From Sisyra terminalis (lineage: Eukaryota > Arthropoda > Insecta > Neuroptera > Sisyridae), in the NCBI GenBank assembly GCA_958496175.1, contig OY292275.1:6324001-6388000 (forward strand): DNA of 64,000 nucleotides, written 5' to 3'. The notes beneath the pieces are model-generated. The model ran no database searches, was not told where the DNA came from, and saw nothing but the letters and a program-made list of their open reading frames with translations. Positions 33,615 to 44,945 of this stretch are shown piece by piece. The position numbers and the translations under genes were made by a program. Position 1 is the stretch's first letter; every line of letters starts with the position of its first letter.

Positions 33615-34102
33615 AATAAGTATTTTATAAGAACGCTCAACTTTCGGAAAAAAAGTCCGGTTTCATATTTACACACCTATTAAAAACAAGGAATATATAG
33701 GGAAGAACTGTAGAACTTAGTTTTTTCAAATCTGTTTTAAGTCGAAGGACCTCAAATATAACATAAACTTACTTTAATAAGAAATTTTTGGTAAAATATT
33801 ATAAACTTACACTGCTTTTTGGGATTTGGTTGTAGTACTAGAAGAATTAGCACCTGAAAAAATCAAAGAATTCATATTAAAATACAATTCAAATATTTTT
33901 AAAGACTTAACTAGTTAATTTGTACTAAATCCTACATGTTCAACTACACTAACATCATATAAATCCATTTTTAAAAAATCGATGCATTTTATGGATATTT
34001 AAATGTAAAAGTTCCAAAATTGCATTCTTCCCCATAAGACTAGAGTTTTAATTTTATTCCTTACTTTTTGTAAAGACAAGTACTTCAATAAGAAAGGAAA
34101 TA
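33615..34102. other. No gene recognised
   Basis: AT-rich DNA between a mariner relic and a foldback element; nothing identifiable. Confidence 0.4.
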
Positions 34103-34416
34103 CTGTGTATACAATATATATGATATATTGCGGTCCAATTTATGTAGTATAATTTAATATAACAATATATAAAAATCATCACGGAGTGATCCAAACTACT
34201 TGATAACCACTGAGGAAGATTGCTTGGCAATCGAAATACGTATCTGGGCAATACGTCACGAATATTTTTGTTTGAACTTCTGTTCAAATTTCTGTTTATG
34301 GTATGATTTTTATATATTGTTATATTAAATTATACTACATAAATTGGACCGCAATATATCCTATATATTGTATACACAGTATAACTGTTCAAAGTCAGCG
34401 AAAAAATCTTATTTTG
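34103..34416 (+). mobile_element. Foldback element FB1, copy 3 (deletion derivative)
   Basis: Same ends as copies 1 and 2 ('actgtgtatacaatatata' to 'attgtatacacagtataact') and the same tail ('ttcaaagtcagcg' to 'cttatttt'). Most of the inner left arm is gone: 'aaaaatcat' at about 34,179 is joined straight to 'cacggagtgatccaaactac'. The right arm keeps CTGAGGA (34,210-34,216), the GATTGC/GCAATC stem and GAAA (34,233-34,236). Confidence 0.75.
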
Positions 34417-36335
34417 GAAATGTCAACTACATACTTCCAATCGAAATTTCTTTTACAAATTTCACTTAATTACTGCAAAAAAATTTTAACCAAAATTTAA
34501 CGTTAAGAAAGACTTTAAAAAGTAATTGTATATCGTTCAATAACAAATAACATTTAATGCCCTACATATAAATCAAGTAATATTATTTTCATACAATAAC
34601 GCATTAGATAAATATGTAAATTAATTATCACCAATTCATTTTTATTATGTTTTACCAACATAACAACATTTTATTGATTGCACCATTCATTGAAAGTAAT
34701 TAAATTATATCATCTCTCTATATGCTTTTCATTATAACAGTTAATACAAAATGAAAATTGCAGTGCATTTCCTATTTTTGCCTTATATAAGATCCGCATT
34801 TGGTATTTCAACATACAATACAAATAATTAATAAATTCAATATTGATTTGTTTACTGGCATTGGACGGTGTGTTTCTAATTGAATTTGAATAGAGATGAA
34901 CCAGATATGCTATGGTCCTCCACATATCTCTCAATATTAAAATTGATGTTTTTTCAATTATTTATTTAACTCCATCCCCCATCTGTTCTTGATTCTAATG
35001 GAATTTTACATTAATTCTTTGGTGGAATCTGATACCATCGTATTGTGGTTGACTGAACAAAGAATATGCTGAATAGATTTTTTATAAGGCTTCACTTGTG
35101 CTCGAAGCTGATGGGTTTTTATTGGTCGATTTATACGATGAGTACAATGTTACTCTTTATGTCCATCAACTGGGGTTAAATGCAAACCAGATTTAAGTGG
35201 TAAACATTACAATTTACAAGCATAAAGTTCATCACATTGACGACAATTCCCAAAAAACCAACTCGAAATAAATCAATACAAAAAATAAATGTTATACTAA
35301 ATGTCGAATAGATCAATAAGTTATAATGATTTCGTAGAAGAAATGCAATTTCATTATTTGCTAAAATTAAATAACATTTTGAACGATTGTCTTGATAAGG
35401 GTTGGATTGAACATAGAATGGATTCAATGTAGCGAGGAGAAGCGCAGATTGAAATTTAATACCCCACACTAATGAAAAGTTCAGCGTTCGTTATTTTCTA
35501 AATCGAATGATATATCTTTAATTGTCTACAAGCACTTGCTGCCAATGGTGGTAGGTACTATTTGTTCACTAATGAGAGATTCAATAGAGACTATTTATTT
35601 ATTGTTTAGTCTATCTATATGAATTGCAATTGCAATGACGACAAATAGAGAAACGATTGAAGTTTTCATTCAATTTCAGGCGGAATTAAATGGAAATATT
35701 GGAGCTTTTGCAATGGAAATATTCACTTTGTTGACATGAGGAAACTGTAATAGTTTATTGTTGAACAGTATTGTGTTTGAAAATGTCTATAGAAAAGAAT
35801 TTTGGCACTGATTTTAAATCAAAAAAGGTCTAGGGGTAGATAGAAGCATGATGAATCGGTCCTGGAAAGATATTTTACTGATACTTGTGGGTATCGGTTT
35901 ATACTAGGTACTTACAAAATACTAAGATCCTGGAAGCCATTGTGAACTTCCCTCCCCCCTTTGAGAATCTATCTGAGATATGGGACACGCCAAAATAAAC
36001 CATGTATAAGCCATATGCATAAGCCATGTATATGGTAAGCCATACCAATGTATAGGCAGTGGCGTGCACAGAGATTTTAGGCAGGGTAGGCAGAAATTTT
36101 TAAAAGCTACTTTAATATAATCAAAAATGCTGCATGTTGGTTTTAGCTCGTCGTTATGATGAGTAAATAATGAACCCTATACCAATTAGCCAACAAAACT
36201 TTAAATTGTGAATTTTCCGATTTTTTTTTTGGCCAATCGATGGGAAATTGTTCGTAGAGGTATGTGAAAGAAACCGTTTCGATTGTGCCAAAATAGTTTA
36301 GCGGTAATAAGTTAATTAATTAGTCATTGATTTAG
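34417..36335. other. No gene recognised; stray satellite-unit fragment at 35,818-35,905
   Basis: At about 35,848-35,893, 'atgatgaatcggtcctggaa' and 'atattttactgatact' match a piece of the tandem unit at 8,465-10,290. Near 36,058 'cagtggcgtgcacagagatt' looks like a DNA-transposon end, but no inverted partner was found. Frames at 34,710-35,469 on the minus strand have no family. Confidence 0.4.
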
Positions 36336-36790
36336 TAAAATGTTAAGAAAATATGGTTCAAAGCAACATTCAATAACAAAATTGCGGGAAAATTTAGGAC
36401 ACGGTTGGTTAAATGTAAAACTTAAAAAAAAAATTAAGGCAAACTAAACAGAACCCCCCTTCGAAAAAGAATGGAAAAAAAGGCAACTCAGAAATTAATT
36501 TTTTTCCTCAAATTATATTTTCCCAAAATTTTACAAAATAACAAAAATCGAAACATAATTAAGCAGGCTTTTCTCCAAAATGTTTTCATCGTTTATGAAA
36601 ATCAACTTTTCACACAAAAAATTTTTGAAAAAATATATATACGAAGTAGAACATTAAGTGTTTTTTGAAATTCGGAAAATATTTTTCTTTGACTTTTTGT
36701 AGTTTTAGTTTTAGCCAATCGTTTCCTAAATTTTTCCGCATTTTTGTTATTGTATGTTGCTTTAAACCTTATTTTCTTAACATTTTACTA
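36336..36790. repeat. 455-bp inverted repeat with arms of about 90 bp
   Basis: The left arm (36,336-36,423) and right arm (about 36,690-36,786) are reverse complements with modest divergence, sharing 'gtaaaatgttaagaaaata' and 'caataacaaaa'. The spacer is A-rich and codes for nothing recognisable. No target duplication is evident. Confidence 0.65.
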
Positions 36791-36939
36791 TATCGATCAA
36801 ATTGTATAGTTAATAGAGGGAAGTGCTTTAAATAAAATAAATATTTCTACGAAGAAATAAAGAATGCTTATTTTTCAGAAAAAAAATCGGTTTTTATTAA
36901 AACACCAAGTAGTTATATCTATTCTATTTTATTTCGGTC

Positions 36940-37950
36940 TGGAAGTCCTATGGTCGAAAATATCGATGAAACTTAGAAATAATCGAAATAGGTAGTTACC
37001 AGAATGCTGTTGGAGTATTGCTGAAGAGTTGAAAATCGGCAATGAAACAATTTTTGAATAATTTACTTAAATCCTTGATATTTGGAAAACAAATTATTGA
37101 TGTAAAAATTTGTTGCACCATAACTCCATCTATAAATCCTAAGCAAAACGTTTTGAAATCGAACCTATTCTAAGTAAAATGGTGACTTGCGACAATAAAA
37201 AAATTTCATGCGAAAATATAAATGATTTAACGCTGGTAAAGTTGTTCAAATGGTGACCAAACAGGGATAAAGTATCCGGAAGATTTTACTACTATGTATG
37301 ATAGAACTGGAAGAATATAGTATACCATTAGCTCTCCAAAAGTTAAAAGCTTATTTCAGATTAGTTTTGCCCGAAATTCCATCAATTGTCGAACTTATTT
37401 TAAGTAAAATGGTGACTAGCGACGATAAAAGAATTCCATATGCAAATATAAATGATTTAAAGCTGGTTAAGTGGATCAAATGGTGGCCAAACAGGGGTGA
37501 AGGGTCCGGAAGATTTTACTACCATGTATGATAGAACTCGAAGAATATCGTATACCATTAGCTATCCAAAAGTTAAAAGCTTATTTCAGACCAGTTTTGC
37601 TCGAAGTTCAACCAATTGTAAATTGCAATTGACCAGGAAAGGCCAGAATTGAGCCGGAGAATAGATAATTTTCCACCAAAAAAATTCCCCAAACTGCACA
37701 TGACTTTGATAATTTGGCAAAAGTTCCAGAAGTTAAATCAAGAAATTTTTATCCATCCAGCTTATAGATTGGACTTGGTACCAAGCGATTGTCACCTGTT
37801 TTTCTCATATCAAGCGCTCTTGATCGTATAAAATTGATTTCAAGAGATGCTTTCGAAAATTCGATATCATAGTTTTTTGTCAATCAAGAAAAGTTGTATT
37901 GGGAAAATGTCACAAAAAATGACAATGAGTAATCGAAAGAAAAAAAAAAC
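36940..37950 (+). pseudogene. mariner-family transposase relic 2 with internal duplication
   Basis: Read across frames, the order is that of a mariner transposase: a helix-turn-helix remnant near 36,990-37,070, 'MVTSDDKRIPYANINDLKL' (first Asp block, normally MVTGDEKW.TYDN), a block corresponding to the second Asp near 37,690, and 'FIHPAYRLDLVPSDCHLF' near 37,750-37,805 (third Asp block). Stops and frameshifts are scattered throughout. The first-Asp block is present twice through a 230-bp tandem duplication (37,160-37,619). It belongs to a different mariner group from relic 1. Non-functional. Confidence 0.75.
37160..37619 (+). repeat. 230-bp tandem duplication inside mariner relic 2
   Basis: 'taagtaaaatggtgact' occurs at 37,171 and 37,401, and 'ccggaagattttacta' about 37,277 and 37,507, both exactly 230 bases apart. 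The two units have diverged at roughly one base in ten, so the duplication is old but later than insertion of the transposon. Confidence 0.85.
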
Positions 37951-38911
37951 ATTTATTTGAATTTAAAGAAATGAACGCTACCATATTAAATAAAATCATG
38001 AAATGAACGAAAATAAATGGATTTTTTTTTCTCCAACCGAAAATTTTTTGTCGCTCTAACTGATATTTATTACATGAGTGGAAATATCTAATGGTTTCAA
38101 GTTGTTGTTTTTTTCTTTCAAAACAGTTGAAAACGTGGCTTAAAAAAGTTTCCTTAAAATCGCAATAGTTATAATAAGTTTTGCTCGAATTTTAACAAGA
38201 AAAATTTTCACCGAATTACTCCGCCGTCCCGTAATGTTTTTCATCGAAATAGAATAACGTTGATCGTTCGGAACGACTTTGAAAACAAGAAAAACCCAAC
38301 AGCACATATTCCACGGAAATTATTCCCCGTTATCTAGACAAATGGAACTCACGGGTATTAAATAATAAAACCGAAACAACTTTGCAAAGATTATACATAC
38401 TCTCCAAGTCTGGTAAGTTGCGAGACAAATTTTTACTTTACAAATTTCATATAGAAATTTATTTCGCAAAAATATCATTTAGATAAAAATGCTGCTGCTC
38501 TAAAAATGCAACTGAAGACTTAACTGCAAATCAGACGTCACTCATTTAATTCCAGAGATTGTATGAGACCAGGAAAATGTTGAAGATAAACTTTATTTGA
38601 TATGGCGGTTGAGGGAGTTGCAGGGATGGAAGTATTTGGATTTTATAAAACTATATAAACGAGTCGAATTGTAAATGTTGGCGTTTTTATTAATATTTGA
38701 TGATATCTGGAGGATGGAAAACGTCTTTATTGTTTATTTTAAAATGTAGAGCAACGAGCAAACACAAATAAATGCAATGAAGAATCCAAGCATATAGGAT
38801 ATCATAGTTTAGTCTAAATTGTTCTCAACAAAACTCAAATGTTAACAAAACTAATTATTTAAGTGTTTACAATTGAAGTTATTTTATAATACAAAGAGAA
38901 ATATATTTGAA
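37951..38911. other. No gene recognised
   Basis: AT-rich DNA with no open frame or repeat copy that I can support. Confidence 0.4.
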
Positions 38912-39315
38912 CTAGCTGATACTCGCGATTTCGTCTGCGTAACGTAGGTGTTGGTTATATTTTCTTTTCAGATTTGCTATTTGTAGTGATATATGAAAAT
39001 TTTTATTTTTCTTATTTCTTTTACGAAAAACATTATCATACTTAAAAATACTATTTTGTCAACTTTAAAAAGACACATTTAATAAATTGTTGCTTAGAAT
39101 AAAATAATTGTATGTAACGATCAATTAATTTTCAAAAAATATTTATAAATATCTAAAAAGAGTATGGTCTATTGCGTATACCTACAGTAGATATACCTAT
39201 CGTGAACCAAATAATCCAAAAATCAATCAGTATCTATACATAAAAAAATCGTCAAGTTCAATAAAGTCGGTCTTAATTATGACTTAAAACAGTAAAAAGT
39301 TATCAAAATACTTAA

Positions 39316-40043
39316 GGGGAGAAGCTGGTCTAGAATTTTGAGAAAACCGAAATTTATTTTTGTCTTAAAAGGTACTTTAGGGTCTTAAAAATAACATACC
39401 AAAGGATGGATGCCGGCAAAAATGTCTAAATGCCCAAACTATCGCAGATTAAAGGTATATACGCATTTAATATGATTTTATAGTACTTAAAACTTTAAAC
39501 GCGTTTTTCTCGAAATCACTTTTTTTGAACTGGCCGAAGACATAACTCGAGCAAATCTTCACCGATCTATACGAAATTTTGACAGTACATTCGAAATATC
39601 TTTCTCCGGAGACGTACGTAGGATTTTTTTTAATATTGCATAGTTTTTTTTTTGATCAACAATTTTGTCGTTTTTTTATAGTGAAAATTTTAATGTTTTG
39701 TTCAAACGTGCACCATTTCGCGAAAAAACAAAATATCGAAAAAATCCTACGTACGTCTCTTGCTGTTGTTATATAGAAACTAAAAATTTTCAGTATTTTG
39801 TTCCAGGACCAAAATTAAGGAGGTTACATCTTCGGCCACGGACCCATCTAAAAATGAGGCGCGTCCGAAGAAATGCTGGACAGCCGCCATTTTGAATTTA
39901 ATTGACACGAAAAAATTTGTATTTGTATATTAAAACCTAAATTATAAAACCTTTTTCACAGATTTTCGATTGATCTTTTTGTTGAGTCACAAAAAATTCA
40001 TAAATTATGCCCATTTTTTCACGCTCTAGACCAGCTTCCCCCC
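39316..40043. mobile_element. 728-bp DNA element with TTAA target duplication
   Basis: TTAA at 39,312-39,315 and 40,044-40,047 flank inverted ends GGGGAGAAGCTGGTCTAGA (left) and TCTAGACCAGCTTCCCCCC (right). An inner inverted pair, 'gacgtacgtaggatttttt' and 'aaaatcctacgtacgtc', surrounds the centre. TTAA duplication is the mark of piggyBac and Kolobok superfamilies; the ends alone do not tell which. The related Helitron copy at 7,435 gives the site without the insertion. Confidence 0.75.
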
Positions 40044-40439
40044 TTAAATCAAAATATCAGAAGTTAAGGTTCAAGATTTTTGAATATTAATAGGAATCCC
40101 CCATTTCAATGTCTCGATTCCCGAATGAACCTTTTTCCCAAAACTATTACCCTTCTGTAATGTACAGCACTACCACGAAATTGAAATCTCTACAATTGCA
40201 TGAAACCCAGTTCTTCTATAATCAAGTATAACCATTGTGTAACTATATACTTATTATTAAAATATCTGAATTTCACCTAAACAATTAAATCATATTGGAT
40301 AGTCTCGAGTCACCATACACGATTGACGTAAGCCTTTTGCTCTGAAAGAGCATTTTAAATTTCTTTTATCATTATAACACCGTATATTTAACATTCTACA
40401 CCCCCCCCTCTTTAAATTATTTTCTTTTAGTTCGCCGAA

Positions 40440-42050
40440 TTTCAGGGAATACTCGCTTACTAATGTATTTATTTGAGAATACGTATTTCAGATTTTCAGG
40501 TTCACAATATGTGAAACCCAAAAAACCACATGCTCTCTTTAAAACTTAACTTAACCTTTATAAGTTTTATCTATCAGAGTTTACATTTTTAAGCCAACCC
40601 TTAGTTATTTTTTCTAATTATAAACCAACTCTGTTTTATATTAATCAGAAATAACATTTCGTCTTTAACGGCACTTTGATTATGAAATTGGAAATTTCGA
40701 TTGTTTATTAGACGTTATCCCGTACAAACTTTGCCACCATTTTTCACTCTTTTAGGGTAGAAATTTTCAAAGACCCTTTCTTATTATATATGTGCATCAT
40801 ATAAAACACTTCCTAAATTTCATCGACATAAATATGCATTTATATTGGACGAAAAAAATTATGAACTTTATTTTGATTATCATGACTAAAAAGCAATTCG
40901 ATTTTGCACATTTGGACGTTGTACATACAAAATTGTGTAAAATAGATGAAAAGCGTGGAAATAAAATCGAATATTTTATTTATTTTCAATAACAATAATT
41001 GGTTTTCAATTTATTCTATATACTGAAGAAAAGTTAGTTTGGAAGATTTTATATTTTAATTAATAATCAAATATACGAGAAAAAATTGCTGCCTTAATGC
41101 TTTTCAACAGAATATATAATTGCTGAAGGTCACAATCATTGGTTTATAAAAAAAAAATTGATTTTAAAAAGTTTGATTGATGAAAAACTAACAAAAATTA
41201 AAATCGCCTATTTGGTATAAGTATTACATTAGGATGATCCTTAATACGAATGTTTTTAAATTGTTTTGTTCCCAGGGGCTCAAATGCTTCAAAATTGATA
41301 TAAAAAAATTCCCTGAAAATTTGAGCCCTTAATATTAAGTTTAAGATATTCCGCTTTCCAACTTAAGTTTCTTATGGAAATAACGTGGGATTTTTTTTTT
41401 AATTCTATAACTCAGCGACAAATAAATCGAAAGTAACTAATCGCGTTATGTTTATTGTAAATTTGACGCTCTACAAAAAAGATCTATTATGATTTTCCGC
41501 TAAATCTATTGGCTTAAGAATGCGGCACTAATTGGCAATGAAAATATAAACCAATAGATTTAGTGAAAAATCATAAGAGCTCTTTTTTGTAGAGCGTTAA
41601 ATTTACAATAAACATAACGCGATAAGTTATTTTCGATTTATTTGTCGCTAAGTTATGGAATTCTAAAGAACAAATTAAATTTTTCCCTCGTTATTTCCAT
41701 AACAAGCTTAAGTTGGAAAGCGGACTATCTTAAAATTAATATTAAGAGCTCAAATTTTCAGGGATTTTTATGATTTTTGGGAGCAAAGAAATTCTAAAAC
41801 ACCCCTATTAAGAACTACATTAGTACTACATATTAAACTTTCATACTAATTTAGAGAAATGACGTTATTGAAAATGTTGTTGTTAAAATGATATAAAAAA
41901 TACAATTATATTTTATTTCTAACTATAACTACAGATGAACTTTGTTTTATATTAAACTGTAATAATGTTTCGTCAGTAACAGCAATTTGATTATTAAATT
42001 TAAAATTTTTATTGTTGATTAACTCTACATTATCTCATACAAACTCAATC
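40440..42050 (+). repeat. Dispersed repeat family R4, copy 2, with two internal R4 motifs
   Basis: It matches 29,930-30,530 through 'cacatttggacgttgtacat', 'caataacaataattggtttt' and 'tcacaatcattggttt'. The R4 motif (gattatNaaatt then tttcga or tttat) occurs at about 40,675 and 41,990. It is interrupted by the FB2 foldback at 41,233-41,815 and followed by the small element at 42,060. A 66-codon frame at 40,792-40,992 is incidental. Confidence 0.7.
41233..41815. mobile_element. FB2 foldback element, 583 bp, TSD TACATTAG
   Basis: TACATTAG occurs directly at 41,225-41,232 and 41,816-41,823. The insert is a palindrome of arms about 270 bp long meeting near 41,515 ('ctaaatctattgg' / 'ccaatagatttag'). 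The ends are imperfect ('gatgatccttaata' versus 'tattaagaac'). The uninterrupted target is present in R4 copy 1. A single arm of the same family lies at 32,614-32,918. An 8-bp duplication fits hAT or P-like elements. Confidence 0.8.
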
Positions 42051-42059
42051 ACCCCTTTT

Positions 42060-42223
42060 CAAGGTTTATAAAATACACAGGTGGCCTCATGGTGGCTACG
42101 TGATGGATACGTGACGTATCCAGAAGAAATTCGTACATATCTTCAGACTGATCAATTTCAAAATTCTTCGTATGACGTCATTTTTTTTTCTAATGGAGCA
42201 ACCTGTGTAATTTACAAACCTTG
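42060..42223. mobile_element. 164-bp MITE with 9-bp target duplication ACCCCTTTT
   Basis: ACCCCTTTT at 42,051-42,059 is repeated at 42,224-42,232. The inverted ends are 'caaggtttataaaatacaca' and 'tgtgtaatttacaaaccttg', matching at about 18 of 20. It is non-coding. A 9-bp duplication is typical of Mutator-like (MULE) elements, so a MULE MITE is the likely class. Confidence 0.75.
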
Positions 42224-42342
42224 ACCCCTTTTTACTGTTTTAGAGAAGGCATTTTCAAAAAAAAACCTTTGTTCGTTTATATTTTCTTACTGAACAACCT
42301 TCAGGGTCTATTTACAACAATTTAGTAATATAAAAAAAAGAA

Positions 42343-42415
42343 GTTACTGTAAGATTTGAACCCATGGCTCTTAATTACAGCATTATAGTGGCAGATATGT
42401 AAACCAAAGTGGTCT
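42343..42415 (-). repeat. tRNA-derived SINE fragment (weak)
   Basis: On the minus strand the sequence ends 'gagccatgggttcaaatctt' then 'acagtaac'; 'GGTTCAAATC' is a good B-box and T-loop. The upstream half is consistent with a degenerate tRNA body, but the T-stem has mismatches and the A-box end is cut off near 42,415. It is not a functional tRNA gene. Confidence 0.3.
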
Positions 42416-42435
42416 TAACATATGGATAATAACAA

Positions 42436-42490
42436 CAGTTCTTGACTATCATCATCAGGTAATAATTATTATGTCGATTGTAAACAAATT
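42436..42490 (-). repeat. Fragment of the hammerhead-like insertion family
   Basis: 'ctatcatcatcaggtaataa' and 'gtaaacaaatttcata' match the middle of the 18,745-18,955 insertion. On the minus strand it retains CTGATGA, the extra T and most of stem II, but the GAAA side is lost, so no complete core survives. Confidence 0.6.
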
Positions 42491-43019
42491 TCATACAGGT
42501 TATTTGTTTTATATAGTTTGTCGGTCGTTAAGGAATTTATATAGTTTTATAATTATAAAACATGTTTGTTTGTATATAAAATGTTTATATTTCAAAGAAA
42601 AAATTTTTTGTAATTTAAATTGAATTTACTGTGCTAGTTATTAGTTCAATTAAAAAGATTAAAACAAATTATTTTCTAACTTTTAATTACCTTTCTAAAG
42701 ATTTTTAACTTGCCTGTCTACAATAATTATTTTTTTCACCCCTCAGTTTTTACGTAGGAGATACCTTCCCTTATTATTTTTAAGAAATGATAAGTAGCCT
42801 ATTGTGAGTGGATAATTGTGTTGTATCTTAATTTCAAATTTCATTAAATTCGGATATTCCGTTCTTTAGTTATAAAGAGACAATAGACAGACAAAATTTT
42901 TCAAAATGTTGAATTTACAATAAGGGCTTCTTGAAACAATGATTTACCTTAAAATTGGGTCCAAAATCAAAATTTACAGACAGAGGTAAGAATTTTATAT
43001 GTTAGTATAGAAGTATAGA

Positions 43020-44324
43020 TAGAACATTTTCCTCGAAACAATATTAAAATTTTGATTGAAATCAATCATATAATGTTTGAAATTTGGCAAGTATCCGTCG
43101 TCTACCACGTTTAATTTTCCATCTTAATCATTGTCGAACTCATCTTTTGTCAAGTCTGCTACAAAATCGCTAGAGCATCTTCGTCAAAGTTTGAAAGCGG
43201 TCATGTTTACCGACTATCTGCTTGATTGAAGGAAGTTGGTCCATTATCTGAATTGGTTCGAAATAAACTCCCAAGAAACCATTCATCCACCCCCACATAA
43301 TATAAGTTGTAGTAAGTCGCTGTCTGACCGACGTCAAGACTCTGTTAACGCCTCATGTATCCTGTGACAGCACCAACGCTCATCTTTCCCAATTTTCTTG
43401 CCACATAAATAATAAATTTATATCAACAACGGAAAAATTCAATATTTTCCCTCATCACCAACCCCCACCTACTCCTCCTCCTCCTACTCCACAATACATG
43501 AACTGTAACGATTCGTTTGTCGTTTTACGCAATTTGAATAAATCAATTTCGATGAACTTATACCATGGAGGACGGACAAAGAAATGAGGAACGAGAAACA
43601 AGGAAAAGTTGTGCCAAGCAGGAAAAAATATCAAACACATTTTTTGTATCCGTCAGTTTTAATTATGTTATTTGAAACGAGGAATAAATTAATTGAATTT
43701 TCCTCAGCGTTTTTTTTTTTTGCTGTCGAGAAGTTATTTTTAGAAAATATAATTTTCATTCATTTTGCCTTGTTTGCGAAAATTAAATTTTAATAACTTT
43801 CATTTTATTAAAAAAAAAAATAATAAAAACATTTTCCGATGAAACTTTTATAAAAATATATTAATATTATCGCTAACGAAAACTGTAGATACGTTTTTTT
43901 TAAAACTCTGACGTCCTCTAAGAATACATATGAACCTAAAGTTATTAAATTTTCAAGGGATTCTTATTGTTTTATTATAAAATATTTTTTGTTATAAACT
44001 AGTGTCCTAAACCACAAGAATCGTCATTGCTTTTTTTTTAAAAAATTCGGTAAATTTTCTCAAAATTCATTTATAAATTAAAAAAATTTGATCATCATTT
44101 TCTGTCGTCTAACTATATAAATACACAGAAAAATTTAAGGAACTCCTGAAAAAAGCAAAACTAAGAATTGCATGTGTGCAGTTCACACGCAGTAGTAGTG
44201 AAACCTTCAAAAATGTAAATTTCAAGATAATAAGACAAATGTTAAATTTGGAGAGTAGAATAATTGTAATAATTGTAAGGTTAAGTTATGATAATATTGA
44301 TACCAAATAACCAAGGCTTTAAAA
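43020..44324. other. No gene recognised; unique-looking DNA
   Basis: 43,080-43,640 is less AT-rich and has a CCTCCTCCTCCTACTCC stretch near 43,470. Overlapping frames on both strands there are short and unrecognised. From 43,700 onwards it is AT-rich. Confidence 0.4.
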
Positions 44325-44945
44325 AGAATAATGATATTTTTTAAAAAATGGAAAATAAAGGCCAATGATAACAAAACTGAAGCTATCCTATTCACTAGAA
44401 GGAGACCCAACAACCATAAAGAGGTATTAGTAAATGGGATAAATATAGAATGGGCAAAAACAGTTAGATAATTGGGGATGCAACTGGATTCCAGACTCAA
44501 CTTTGCTGAACATATCAAACTATCTAAAAACAAATTAATGACTCGAACTAACATCTTATATCCATTGCAAAACAGACAATCAAGGCTGTCTACCAACAAT
44601 AAATTAATAATTTATAAAACAGTGCTCAGACCAGTGCTTACATATGCATGTCCAGTCTGGAGTTCAGTAAGCAAAACCAAGTATCGGACAATACAAAGAG
44701 TTCAAAATAAATTAGTAAGAATGCTGGGAAACTACCCAGTTAAATACAAGGTATACAGCCTTCATGAGGAATTAAGGATACTACCGCTAGACTTATATAT
44801 TCTCGCTTTGTCGCGGAAATTCTACACAAATTGTTTAAGTGGGCCAAGCCAAATAATTAGAAGCATCAGTGACTACACCTTCGATGACCTAATCCACAAA
44901 TACAAAAAATACAAACATAAAAGAATAAGACATATTGTCTTATAA
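44325..44945 (+). pseudogene. Jockey-type reverse transcriptase, C-terminal relic
   Basis: A single frame reads 'FFKKWKIKANDNKTEAILFT', 'VLVNGINIEWAKTVR', an in-frame TAA where Tyr is usual, 'LGMQLDSRLNFAEHI', then 'LIIYKTVLRPVLTYACPVW' and on to 'KHKRIRHIVL' with a stop at 44,943-44,945. It covers the thumb and C-terminal blocks of a jockey-clade reverse transcriptase, about 200 codons, broken only by that one stop, so it is the freshest of the three LINE relics. The catalytic YADD part is missing: a 5'-truncated copy. About 230 bp of 3' UTR-like sequence follows to about 45,175. It is most similar to 24,366-24,769. Confidence 0.88.

Larger units (their letters stand above)
38912..43019 (-). 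mobile_element. Helitron-like element split by nested insertions
   Basis: The 3' end lies at 38,912 (minus strand '...gcagacgaaatcgcgagtat' then CAGCTAG before a T) and the 5' end at 43,011 or 43,019 (TCTATACTAACATATAAAATTC on the minus strand). Outer pieces, about 38,912-40,100 and 42,640-43,019, match the two halves of the compact 867-bp copy at 6,897-7,763. The 2.5 kb between them and a 728-bp piece at 39,316-40,043 are later insertions. It has no replicase coding sequence. Confidence 0.65.

Noticed and set aside
36055..36080. DNA-transposon-like end 'cagtggcgtgcacag'
   Set aside because: No inverted partner within several kilobases.
44222..44599. 125-codon minus-strand frame
   Set aside because: It is the antisense shadow of the reverse-transcriptase relic on the plus strand.
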